Positions 1 through 5,858 of a DNA stretch of 8,929 bases are shown here, piece after piece. The DNA is from JASFQI01 sp050115555 (GTDB lineage Bacteria; Desulfobacterota; DSM-4660; Desulfatiglandales; HGW-15). Within the stretch, counting starts at the first letter, position 1, and each line of letters starts with the position of its first letter. The DNA lies in NCBI GenBank assembly GCA_050115555.1, contig JASFQI010000198.1, positions 1 through 8,929 on the forward strand, given 5' to 3'. The notes under the pieces are model-generated. The model made no database searches, was not told where the DNA came from, and saw only the letters and a list, made by a program, of their open reading frames with translations. Both the position numbers and the translations under genes were made by a program.

Positions 1-702
1 TATCAGACGATTCCTGTGCTTTGCTACCGAGGCTTTGTGACCGGTAAAGAACGTGCAATGCACATTCGGGCGGAGACCTTCAGGCGACAGATGGGTTTCC
101 TTCAAGAGCACGGGTACCGCGTGGTCGGACTGGTTGATTTGCTGGAATTCCTGCATTACCAAAGGGGGCTTCCCGAGAACGCAGTGGTGATCACTGTCGA
201 TGGGGCAAATCAGTCGGTCTATGAGGTCGCGTATCCCATTCTTCGTGCATTCGGATACCCGGCGGCCCTGTTCGTGCCGGTCGAGGCAGTCGATGCCTAC
301 GAGGAGACATTGAACTGGGATCAGATTCGGGAGATGAAGGCAAACGGATGGGAGATCGGCGTCCAGGCAGGAACTCAATTCGACCTTGCCAGCCCGTCCG
401 ATCCTGTAATTGATTCGGAGAATCGCAAGAAAATTCGCGACTCTCTCTTGAAGTCCAAGCAGATCCTTGATGAAAAACTGAATCAGGATACCATTGCACT
501 TGCCTTCCCGTTTACTCATGTGACCCCCGGCATCCTTCACCTGGCTCAGAGCCTTGGGTATCGTTTGGGCATGACCGTACGACCGGGAGCCAATCCGTTT
601 TTTGCCGATCCACTCGCCTTGAGGCGGGAACAGGTTTTCGAAGCGGAAGATCTCTCTTTTCAGATGCGGATGAAGACATTTAAACTCGAGCCCTTGCCGT
701 AG
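1..702 (+). CDS. Degenerate polysaccharide deacetylase (NodB-fold), 5' partial
   Basis: The frame is open from base 1 and already shows the conserved first strand of the NodB fold (IPVLCYRGF, where active relatives have PVLxYHRF), so the true start lies upstream. The fold continues with the HGYRVVGLVDLLEFL helix, the AYPILRAFGYPAALFV strand, the LNWDQIREM segment, GWEIG, and the C-terminal SLGYRLGMTVRPG stretch. Active family members remove acetyl groups from chitin or peptidoglycan-like glycans using a metal held by Asp-His-His. Here the usual TFDDG is TVDGA (about 193-207), so the first Asp remains but the metal-binding second Asp is Gly. The SHxxxH motif is VQAGTQ (361-378), so both His are Gln. 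I infer a non-catalytic, possibly glycan-binding protein. It ends 7 bases before the LysM/TPR lipoprotein and is probably co-transcribed with it. The fold call is firm; the loss of activity is inferred from these residues. Confidence 0.85.
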   Translation, partial: YQTIPVLCYRGFVTGKERAMHIRAETFRRQMGFLQEHGYRVVGLVDLLEFLHYQRGLPENAVVITVDGANQSVYEVAYPILRAFGYPAALFVPVEAVDAYEETLNWDQIREMKANGWEIGVQAGTQFDLASPSDPVIDSENRKKIRDSLLKSKQILDEKLNQDTIALAFPFTHVTPGILHLAQSLGYRLGMTVRPGANPFFADPLALRREQVFEAEDLSFQMRMKTFKLEPLP

Positions 703-709
703 GTGCGGA

Positions 710-1915
710 ATGAAACGCAGCAGCATCCTTGCAGTCGTTCTCTTGGTATTCGGAGGACTTTCCGGAGCAGGATGCCAGACTCTGAACAGCGGTACACCCG
801 CAGACCCCGAGAACGTGGTCGTTCCGTTGTCTGCTGAGGAGCGGGCAAGGGGCTTTCTGGAGCAAGGGAAGGCGCTGGAGAGCCGAGGTGATCCGGTTCG
901 TGCATTGCAGCGGTATCGGATTGCTCTTACCCTTGCGCCCGAGCAAACGGAAGTCAGGCGGGAAATCAAGCGGCTGGAGGAACTCCTGAATCGCCGTTCC
1001 GAAGAGCATTATCAGGCAGGGCTCGCGTTCCACGAACAAGGGAAGTATATCCAGGCGCGACACGAGTTCCTTGCGGCGCTTCTTCTGCGGCCGAGTCATC
1101 CGGGGGCTTCCAAAAAGCTCGTCGCTCGCAAACGTATCCAGATCAACCGCTACATCACCCACACCCTGGCGCCGGGGGATTGTCTTTCCCGATTGGCTGA
1201 AATCTACTATGGAGACCACAGGAAATTCCCGGTGATCGCCAGATACAACGATATTGCGGACGTGACAAAGATCCGGGCGGGACAGAAGCTCAGGATTCCG
1301 GAGATTCCGGGTGTGCCGTTTCAGAAGGGACGGGAGCAGGTTCGGATCGAGGAGAAACAACTGCCCGAGGCCAGGCTTTGGGAGTGGGGAATACTGGAGA
1401 CCGAAAGACACGCCCCCCTTGATGAAACGGCGGAAGCGATCGAAAACGAGCGCCGAGTCGCGCAGTGCCGAGAAAGGGGGCTCGAACTGCTGGAGGAAAA
1501 AAAGTACCGCGAAGCTGTGCACGCCTTTGAGAAGGTCCTTCAGGTGTTTCCGGACGACCAGGTCTCGCTGGACAACCTGTGTGAGGCGCGATTTTCTCTG
1601 GCCGAGAGGCTCCTGTCACGAAAGGATTACCTCGCAGCGAGAGAGGCCTTTCTCGCTTGCCTTCGCGTCAAGGGGGACTGCGAGAAGTGCCACACCTCCA
1701 TCCGGAAGGCCGAGGGCCTGTACATGGAGGAACACTACCGAAAAGGAATGCAGTATTTCAACCAGCAGAAGCTCGACCAGGCGATCCGGGAATGGGAGCT
1801 CGTACAAGCGATGGATCCGGAATACAAGCGCGTCCGGTACCATATTCAGAAGTCCCGCAAGATCCTGTCCAAATTGAAGGACTTGAAGAGCAAGGAACCA
1901 GGAAAGAGCCCATAG
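710..1915 (+). CDS. LysM-domain TPR lipoprotein
   Basis: This 401-aa protein begins with a lipoprotein signal: a short basic start, a hydrophobic run, and a lipobox-like GAGC with the lipidated Cys at residue 22 (the -3 residue is Gly rather than the usual Leu). TPR-like helical pairs follow at about 41-96 and 99-140. A LysM module lies at about 147-198 (THTLAPGDCLSRLAEIYYGD through AGQKLRIPEI), with three further TPR-like units at about 250-290, 293-330 and 337-385. LysM domains bind N-acetylglucosamine-containing glycans such as peptidoglycan; TPRs mediate protein contacts. It should sit on the periplasmic side of a membrane as a scaffold at the cell wall. A CxxCH sequence (CEKCH, residues 324-328) lies between two TPR units. 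The start follows the deacetylase-like gene by 7 bases, and a weak AGG overlapping that gene's TAG stop serves as ribosome site, which suggests translational coupling. Confidence 0.88.
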   Translation: MKRSSILAVVLLVFGGLSGAGCQTLNSGTPADPENVVVPLSAEERARGFLEQGKALESRGDPVRALQRYRIALTLAPEQTEVRREIKRLEELLNRRSEEHYQAGLAFHEQGKYIQARHEFLAALLLRPSHPGASKKLVARKRIQINRYITHTLAPGDCLSRLAEIYYGDHRKFPVIARYNDIADVTKIRAGQKLRIPEIPGVPFQKGREQVRIEEKQLPEARLWEWGILETERHAPLDETAEAIENERRVAQCRERGLELLEEKKYREAVHAFEKVLQVFPDDQVSLDNLCEARFSLAERLLSRKDYLAAREAFLACLRVKGDCEKCHTSIRKAEGLYMEEHYRKGMQYFNQQKLDQAIREWELVQAMDPEYKRVRYHIQKSRKILSKLKDLKSKEPGKSP

Positions 1916-1941
1916 CCAATTCACCGGAACCGCCGATTTGC

Positions 1942-1954
1942 CGAGACTGTCTCG
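1942..1954. repeat. 13-bp perfect palindrome between convergent genes
   Basis: CGAGAC-T-GTCTCG lies in the 48-base gap between the stops of the convergent LysM/TPR and Smr genes. A hairpin here could help end transcription from either side, but neither strand has a U-run directly after it; the nearest T-run on the plus strand starts some 15 bases downstream, inside the Smr gene. The palindrome is seen directly; a terminator role is only possible. Confidence 0.35.
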
Positions 1955-1963
1955 CCACCCCAC

Positions 1964-2629
1964 TCAACGTTTTTGAAGCAGGACGTATACGGCGCCGCCA
2001 CCACCGTCATACGGCCTGGCCGTGGCAAAGGCGAGCACGATTTTTCTTACGGGTCCACGGGAAAACCAGACAGGAAGCCGTTCTTTCAAAACAGGAAAGC
2101 TGGAAGGGGAGTTCAGGCCTCGCCCGTGAACAATGAGCACGCAGCGGAGCCCCATTTTGTGACTTTGCAGCAGGAACTCACGGACCCGCTTTTCCGCTTC
2201 GTGCCGCGTCAGACCGTGCAGGTCTATGTGGTCCTGCACCGGGAACCGACCGCGTTTGAGCCTTTTCACCGTTTTTCTGCTGACGCCTTTTCGTGCCCCC
2301 TCCATGTATTCGTCCGTAAAGCTGATGTCCATGTCGACGGAGCCGTGAACCAGTCCGTTCAGGTGCTCCAGGGCTTCCTGCGTTTCGTTCGGAGCTGGAT
2401 GAGCGGGGTAGGTACGCCCTCTGGGGTGGGGGGGCATCTTCTGTTTTCGGTGATCTAAAGGTTCGACATCCGCCATGGCCTCGAGGAAGGAGCGTGTGTC
2501 CTCGGAAACGGGATCAACAGGAGGAGCGGGGGACGAGTCCGGTCGGGACTCCTCGGGCCTTGCCTCGATTTGCACCTCGACATCTTTGAAGACGGGGTTG
2601 AATGGGTACGGTTTTTTCCGCTTTTTCAT
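1964..2629 (-). CDS. Smr-domain protein (putative nuclease family)
   Basis: This 221-aa protein has a C-terminal Smr domain from about residue 133 to the end, with all three family signatures: IDLHGLT (135-141), VHGRGLNS (167-174) and FATARPYDGGGGAVYVLLQ (201-219). Smr domains occur at the C-terminus of MutS2 and as stand-alone proteins; several bind branched nucleic acid or cut DNA or RNA. The N-terminal 130 residues are polar, proline-rich and probably largely disordered, ending in a basic RKTVKRLKRGRFP linker typical of stand-alone deltaproteobacterial and gammaproteobacterial forms. The gene is alone on the minus strand, converging with the LysM/TPR gene. The ATG at 2629 has no strong Shine-Dalgarno but lies about 36 bases below the expected start of transcription from a clear promoter. 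The exact substrate cannot be read from the sequence. Confidence 0.9.
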   Translation of the reverse strand: MKKRKKPYPFNPVFKDVEVQIEARPEESRPDSSPAPPVDPVSEDTRSFLEAMADVEPLDHRKQKMPPHPRGRTYPAHPAPNETQEALEHLNGLVHGSVDMDISFTDEYMEGARKGVSRKTVKRLKRGRFPVQDHIDLHGLTRHEAEKRVREFLLQSHKMGLRCVLIVHGRGLNSPSSFPVLKERLPVWFSRGPVRKIVLAFATARPYDGGGGAVYVLLQKR

Positions 2630-2671
2630 GGCGCTTCGTTTCGGCAGCCTTGCGTTCCGGCGATGGAAAAG

Positions 2672-2699
2672 ATTATAACAACTCTGGCGGTCGTGTGAA
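2672..2699 (-). promoter_or_regulatory. Sigma-70 promoter for the Smr gene (extended -10)
   Basis: Read on the minus strand: TTCACA (5 of 6 to TTGACA, 2699-2694), a 16-base spacer, then a perfect TATAAT (2677-2672) preceded by TGT, which makes an extended -10. The predicted start near 2665 gives a leader of about 36 bases to the ATG at 2629. This is the best-matching promoter in the window. Confidence 0.75.
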
Positions 2700-2835
2700 A
2701 CCTCGATTTGGATGGAACACCACTACTCGGGGTGGGGTGGATGCGTGGATGGGTTGAAGCACACCCGAACAATGCAAGAATGAACGTACTTCATGTGATC
2801 CCCGGGAGGGAGGGGCGTCGACGAGTCAGGGCGTA

Positions 2836-2849
2836 CTCCCCATGGGGAG
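2836..2849. promoter_or_regulatory. 14-bp perfect palindrome before the DUF3786 gene
   Basis: CTCCCCATGGGGAG is a perfect palindrome ending 8 bases before the GGAG ribosome site (2858-2861) of the DUF3786 gene. It could be an operator or, as RNA, a short stem beside the ribosome site. It also contains an in-frame ATG (2842) that has no Shine-Dalgarno, so I do not use it as the start. The palindrome is seen directly; its function is inferred. Confidence 0.4.
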
Positions 2850-2868
2850 GGCGATATGGAGACCAGGC

Positions 2869-3516
2869 ATGGCACGAGTGGATGACTACAAAAATGCGGC
2901 TGACATGGCAAGGAAGAATCTCGTCACGAGGGATTCCGAAGTTCTTGCTGGATTTGCCGGCGCGGACATTCAGAGGGAGCAGGACGGCGTACATTTGAGC
3001 CTCGGTTTTCTGGGGGCACGAATCCGGATTTCCTGGCCGGACTTGGTTCCGGTCAAGGAGGAGGATCGGGCGGAACTACCGATTCAGCAACAGGTTCTGC
3101 TGCTCCATTATCTGGAGGGCGTCTGGGGATCAAGCGGCGCCTCACTCACCGGGGAGTGGATCGCGTTTCAGGATGTCCCGGACGGCCGGTTTTACCTGGA
3201 TGCTTTTCAGAGGAGGGCCAAGCTTCCACTCGTGCAGGCATTCGGCGAACGTCCCGGGCTCATGGCGGAACTCGCCCGGGAAGCCTATGGAGCGGAGTCC
3301 ATCGATTTCGGGGATACTTCCGTGTCCGTACCGGTCCTGCCGCGAATTCGGATTGCGCTCGTACTGTGGGCCGGAGATGAGGAGTTTCCCCCGGAAGGCA
3401 ATCTCCTTTTCGACCGAAATATCCTGTCTGTTTTTTCGGCGGAAGACATTGCCTGGGTGTCCGGGATGGTCGTCTACCCCCTGATGGGCATGGCGTCTGC
3501 ACGTACAAAAAAATAG
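2869..3516 (+). CDS. DUF3786 domain protein
   Basis: A 215-aa cytoplasmic protein with no signal peptide or membrane segment. It matches the DUF3786 family along its length: an N-terminal helix (DDYKNAADMARKNL), a FLGARIRISWPD strand at 47-58, QVLLLHYLEG (75-84), the hallmark LTGEWIAFQDVPDGRFY (93-109), a helical middle, and LVLWAGDEEFPPEGN (164-178) followed by LLFD. The family is found mainly in anaerobes (deltaproteobacteria, clostridia, methanogens), and I know of no established biochemical function. The start at 2869 is preferred over an in-frame ATG at 2842 because GGAG sits 7 bases before it and the 2842 start has none. purE follows after 90 bases on the same strand, but a palindrome and AT-rich stretch between them suggest purE has its own control. 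Confidence 0.85.
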   Translation: MARVDDYKNAADMARKNLVTRDSEVLAGFAGADIQREQDGVHLSLGFLGARIRISWPDLVPVKEEDRAELPIQQQVLLLHYLEGVWGSSGASLTGEWIAFQDVPDGRFYLDAFQRRAKLPLVQAFGERPGLMAELAREAYGAESIDFGDTSVSVPVLPRIRIALVLWAGDEEFPPEGNLLFDRNILSVFSAEDIAWVSGMVVYPLMGMASARTKK

Positions 3517-3530
3517 AATCAGAATAAAGC

Positions 3531-3564
3531 ATGAATAAGTATTCATAGAGTAACCATAAGTATT
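3531..3564. promoter_or_regulatory. Palindrome and phased direct repeat upstream of purE
   Basis: The 90 bases before purE are much more AT-rich than the rest of the window. They hold a perfect inverted repeat, ATGAATA-AG-TATTCAT (3531-3546), and a 9-bp direct repeat, ATAAGTATT, at 3535-3543 and 3556-3564. The two copies start 21 bp apart, two helical turns, as expected for side-by-side protein binding. TATATATAAC at 3575-3584 could supply a -10 element, but no good -35 is present, so an activator may be needed. It does not resemble the PurR box of enterobacteria. Confidence 0.45.
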
Positions 3565-3606
3565 TAATGATCACTATATATAACGTGTTAAGGATAAGGA
3601 AATTCC

Positions 3607-4107
3607 ATGAAAGAGCAAAAGGCGCTGGTTTGTGTGGCCATGGGATCGGCCTCGGACGCAGAGGTGATGAAAGGATGCACTGATACCTTGAACCGCCTGG
3701 GGATTGCGTATGAGCTCCGCGTTGTGTCGGCTCACCGCACGCCGGATCGTACGCGAGAGGTGGCAGAGGGAGCTGCCGAGAGGGGCATTGAGGTGATCAT
3801 TGCGGGCGCCGGATGGGCCGCGCACTTGGCCGGAGTGATTGCTGCACACACCACGCTCCCGGTGATCGGCGTCCCGATCGACTCGTCTCCCCTTCAGGGA
3901 TTGGATGCCTTACTGGCTACCGTTCAGATGCCCCCGGGGGTCCCCGTGGCCACGGTGAGTCTTGGGAAGGGTGGCGCCGAGAACGCGGCGGTCCTGGCGG
4001 CTCGAATCCTGGCCCTCAAGTACCCCGAGGTGGGAGAACGCCTCGCGTCCTACCGTGAGGAAATGACGCGGAAGGTGAGAGAGGCGGCTGGCGAATTGGA
4101 GAACTAG
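3607..4107 (+). CDS. purE: PurE, N5-carboxyaminoimidazole ribonucleotide mutase (class I)
   Basis: The 166-aa length is normal for bacterial PurE. The phosphate-binding MGSASD (12-17), the catalytic SAHRTP (41-46, with the essential His), GAGWAAHLAG (67-76), LPVIGVPIDSS and VQMPPGVPVAT are all in place. Class I PurE converts N5-CAIR to CAIR in purine synthesis and acts in the cytoplasm as an octamer. Its usual partner PurK is not in this window. The GAGGAAHLPG motif of enterobacterial PurE reads GAGWAAHLAG here, so a Trp replaces a Gly beside the active-site loop. AAGGA (3596-3600) lies 6 bases before the ATG. A 59-base gap separates it from tsaC on the same strand, so the two may share a transcript. 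Confidence 0.95.
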   Translation: MKEQKALVCVAMGSASDAEVMKGCTDTLNRLGIAYELRVVSAHRTPDRTREVAEGAAERGIEVIIAGAGWAAHLAGVIAAHTTLPVIGVPIDSSPLQGLDALLATVQMPPGVPVATVSLGKGGAENAAVLAARILALKYPEVGERLASYREEMTRKVREAAGELEN

Positions 4108-4166
4108 GTCGATTTGGCCGGATCGGTAGGCACTCAGTCAAAGGGCATCAAAAAAGGGATGAAAGG

Positions 4167-4817
4167 GTGGGCAACGGGAGGATACTGGCAGCCGGGGGGG
4201 CGAAAGACCGGGAAACGGCGCTGGAAGCTGCCCGGCAGGTCCTGCATTCCGGAGGCATGGTCTCCTTCCCCACGGAGAGCTTCTACGGGCTGGCCGTGGA
4301 CATTCAAAATGAACGGGCGATTCAAAGGCTCTTCGAGGTGAAGCGCCGGGAGACGGATCGGCCCGTGCTTCTTCTTATCGAATCGATCGAGAGCATCGAG
4401 CAATGGGCAGCCCGGGTTTCGGAAAAGGCGCTTCCGCTCATGGAGCAATACTGGCCCGGTGGGCTCACCCTTGTCCTGGAGGCCTCGCCCCGGCTGAGCC
4501 CTCTTCTCACGGCAAACACCGGAAAGATCGGACTTCGGCTTTCGAGTCACCCCCTGGCCAGGGCCCTGGCGAGCAGGGCCGGAGGAGCTGTGACCGGAAC
4601 CAGTGCCAACCGTTCAGGGCAGCCTGCCTGCAGAACGGCTCAGGAGGTCCTTGCCGTCCTGGGCAGCGAGGTGACCTTGGTTCTGGACGGCGGTGAAACG
4701 CCGGGAGGAGCGGGGTCCACGGTCCTGGATATCGTGGAGGATCCTCCGATTCTTCTGAGGGAAGGCATGGTGTCCCGGAAGGCGTTGGAAGCTTGTCTCG
4801 AGGAACGTATTGTATAA
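4167..4817 (+). CDS. tsaC: L-threonylcarbamoyladenylate synthase (TsaC/YwlC/Sua5 family)
   Basis: A 216-aa YrdC-fold protein. It uses threonine, bicarbonate and ATP to make threonylcarbamoyl-AMP, the precursor for the t6A modification at position 37 of tRNAs reading ANN codons; transfer needs TsaD and partners, not seen here. Visible motifs are VSFPTESFYGL (32-42), the KRRETDRPV nucleotide-binding stretch (59-67), WPGGLTLVL (96-104), IGLRL (121-125), TGTSANRSG (143-151), STVLDI (194-199) and ILLREG (205-210). It lacks the extra C-terminal Sua5 domain, so it is the short form. I chose the GTG at 4167 because AAGGGA (4154-4159) sits 7 bases before it and it leaves a normal N-terminal helix before the first strand. 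A nearby ATG at 4159 is in another frame. Confidence 0.93.
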   Translation: MGNGRILAAGGAKDRETALEAARQVLHSGGMVSFPTESFYGLAVDIQNERAIQRLFEVKRRETDRPVLLLIESIESIEQWAARVSEKALPLMEQYWPGGLTLVLEASPRLSPLLTANTGKIGLRLSSHPLARALASRAGGAVTGTSANRSGQPACRTAQEVLAVLGSEVTLVLDGGETPGGAGSTVLDIVEDPPILLREGMVSRKALEACLEERIV

Positions 4818-4851
4818 AACCCTTGGGTATGCGACAGGAGGGATTGATATC

Positions 4852-5100
4852 ATGAGAATTCGTTGGAAAAATGTCTTTTTGACCGTGGGGATCGGGCTAT
4901 GGCTCGGGGTCTTCACGGTATCCTGTGTGCCGTTCTGGGAAAAGAAAGGCGAGACAGTGGAAAAGACTTCAGAGAAAAATGAGAAAGAAGAGCCGCCGTT
5001 GGGCACTATGGAGCAAATGGAGCAACAGGCCGAACAAGGTGAACTCACCCCGCCGGTGCAGGAAGTTGAGCCTTTGCACGGTCCTCACCCTCATCCCTGA
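4852..5100 (+). CDS. Small putative lipoprotein
   Basis: I do not recognise this 82-aa protein as a named family. Residues 1-24 form a signal peptide (basic start, hydrophobic NVFLTVGIGLWLGVF), and TVSC with Cys25 is an acceptable lipobox. The mature part is short and low in complexity: a Lys/Glu-rich stretch (WEKKGETVEKTSEKNEKEE), a Met/Gln/Glu helix, and a Pro/His tail ending in HGPHPHP. AGGAGG (4837-4842) lies 9 bases before the ATG, which makes this start preferable to an in-frame ATG at 4810 inside tsaC. It lies 34 bases after tsaC and is the last gene of the plus-strand run. The product would be membrane-anchored; its role is unknown. Confidence 0.7.
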   Translation: MRIRWKNVFLTVGIGLWLGVFTVSCVPFWEKKGETVEKTSEKNEKEEPPLGTMEQMEQQAEQGELTPPVQEVEPLHGPHPHP

Positions 5101-5361
5101 GAAATCGTCAGGGAGAGAACGTGCGCATGCGCTTTTAGATCAGGGAACGCGTCACGGATGGAATGGGCCGGCATCCGCAGGCCTGTCTCTTCTCACAGAT
5201 CAGGCAGTCCAAACCATGTGCCCTGAGCTGTGGTGTCGCCCACCACTCCCTCGGTCCGCCCACAGGAGCCGTCACGGTGACCTCACGCCCCGGCGTCGCA
5301 GCCGAGCCTTTGCAGGCTCGGTGTTCGACGCAGGGGAATTGAATACAACAGGCAGAGGCTC
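5101..5361. other. Structured gap after the lipoprotein gene
   Basis: This 261-base stretch has no gene I can support, but it folds heavily. GCGCATGCGC followed by TTTT (5123-5136) is a weak terminator-like site for the plus-strand genes. GTGGTG-TCGCC-CACCAC makes a 6-bp hairpin at 5230-5246, GTCAC-G-GTGAC is a palindrome at 5271-5281, and a 13-bp two-part hairpin occupies 5293-5331. It may be a 3' untranslated region of either flanking gene, a non-coding RNA, or the remains of a mobile element. Confidence 0.4.
5293..5331. repeat. Two-part GC-rich hairpin
   Basis: The outer arms GCGTCG (5293-5298) and CGACGC (5326-5331) enclose inner arms CCGAGCC (5302-5308) and GGCTCGG (5315-5321) with a 6-base loop TTTGCA and a 3/4-base internal loop. 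That gives 13 perfect pairs. Neither strand has a U-run after it, so it is not a standard intrinsic terminator. It lies about 30 bases beyond the stop of the first HTH gene on the minus strand and could protect or process that transcript's 3' end. Confidence 0.5.
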
Positions 5362-5535
5362 CTACTTTTTCTGCCCCTGACGCACCCACTCCCTCAGGGC
5401 CTCCCGTTCAAAACGCCACTTGTTCAAGACCATTTTGGCAGGGATTTTACCTGCCTTAGCAAGCTTGTAAACAGATCGCTTGCCCAACCTCAAGAACTCC
5501 GCTGCCTCTTCGATGGTGAGAATGTCTTTTTCCAT
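5362..5535 (-). CDS. Excisionase-type small HTH protein, copy A
   Basis: This 57-aa protein consists almost entirely of one winged-helix DNA-binding domain of the HTH_17/excisionase (MerR-like) type: DILTIEEAAEFLRLGKRSVY, then KLAKAGKIPA, then the wing VLNKWRFE and a closing ALREWV. Family members include Xis-like proteins of phages and integrative elements and small chromosomal regulators. No integrase is present here, so the role is unknown; DNA binding is the safe inference. On the minus strand, GGAG (5546-5543) lies 7 bases before the ATG, a strong ribosome site. Copy B, with the same architecture, lies 101 bases upstream on the same strand. In the shared 49-residue core I count 38 identities. 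Overlapping hairpins lie just upstream of the ribosome site. Confidence 0.82.
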   Translation of the reverse strand: MEKDILTIEEAAEFLRLGKRSVYKLAKAGKIPAKMVLNKWRFEREALREWVRQGQKK

Positions 5536-5552
5536 GGTTTTTCTCCTTTACG

Positions 5553-5575
5553 TGTATTCACTGGAATACATCCAG
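5553..5575 (-). promoter_or_regulatory. Mutually exclusive hairpins before HTH copy A
   Basis: TGTATTC-ACTG-GAATACA (5553-5570) is a perfect 7-bp inverted repeat. CTGGA-ATACA-TCCAG (5561-5575) is a perfect 5-bp inverted repeat that overlaps it, so an RNA could form only one of the two. Both end just before the GGAG ribosome site (5546-5543) of copy A as read on the minus strand. The site could be an operator for a dimeric DNA-binding protein, perhaps the HTH proteins themselves, or an RNA switch affecting translation. The repeats are seen; the function is inferred. Confidence 0.5.
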
Positions 5576-5599
5576 CCGATCCGGGTGATGCCGGTTCGG
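5576..5599. repeat. Hairpin between the two HTH genes
   Basis: CCGATCCGG (5576-5584) and CCGGTTCGG (5591-5599) pair with one T-T mismatch around a 6-base loop. It lies in the 101-base gap between copy B and copy A and could affect read-through or stability of a joint transcript. No U-run follows on the minus strand. Confidence 0.45.
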
Positions 5600-5636
5600 A
5601 AACAACATACCTATGGTTTTGGTTTCAGAGGGAGGT

Positions 5637-5813
5637 CTATGAGTAGGATGCCTCACGCACCCACCTTATCAAGCTTTGCTTCTCGAACCGCCACTTGTTG
5701 AGCACTTTTTTCCCGGGGATTCTCCCTTCTTTCGCCAGTTTATATACGGAACGCTTTCCAAGGCGGAGGAAATCAGCCGCCTCTTCAATAGTAAAAATGT
5801 CTCTTTCTTCCAT
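5637..5813 (-). CDS. Excisionase-type small HTH protein, copy B
   Basis: A 58-aa protein with the same single HTH_17/excisionase domain as copy A: DIFTIEEAADFLRLGKRSVY, KLAKEGRIPG, KVLNKWRFE and a final LIRWVRE. It ends in a different tail (ASYS). LRLGKRSVYKLAK is identical in both proteins, but 12 of its 13 codons differ at silent positions, so the pair is an old duplication kept under selection on the protein. AAGGA (5826-5822 on the minus strand) lies 8 bases before the ATG. This gene is the upstream member of the pair and has a long leader containing a C(UUCG)G hairpin. No integrase or recombinase accompanies it. DNA binding is likely; the target is unknown. Confidence 0.8.
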   Translation of the reverse strand: MEERDIFTIEEAADFLRLGKRSVYKLAKEGRIPGKKVLNKWRFEKQSLIRWVREASYS

Positions 5814-5858
5814 TCCTCCCGTCCTTTCTTTCCGCTTTTGTGGGAGAATCCCTTGTCC

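Noticed and set aside
680..1522. Long minus-strand frame of 280 codons
   Set aside because: It is the antisense shadow of the LysM/TPR lipoprotein gene, which has clear domains on the plus strand.
5123..5136. GCGCATGCGC-TTTT as an intrinsic terminator for the purE-tsaC-lipoprotein run
   Set aside because: The palindrome can form only 3 pairs once a loop is allowed, and four T residues are too few for a confident call.
5135..5389. Minus-strand frame of 84 codons rich in Cys, starting with GTG inside HTH copy A
   Set aside because: It overlaps the end of a well-supported gene in another frame, matches no family I know, and runs through the hairpins at 5230-5331. Its GC-rich third positions make it not impossible, but they can arise from overall base composition.
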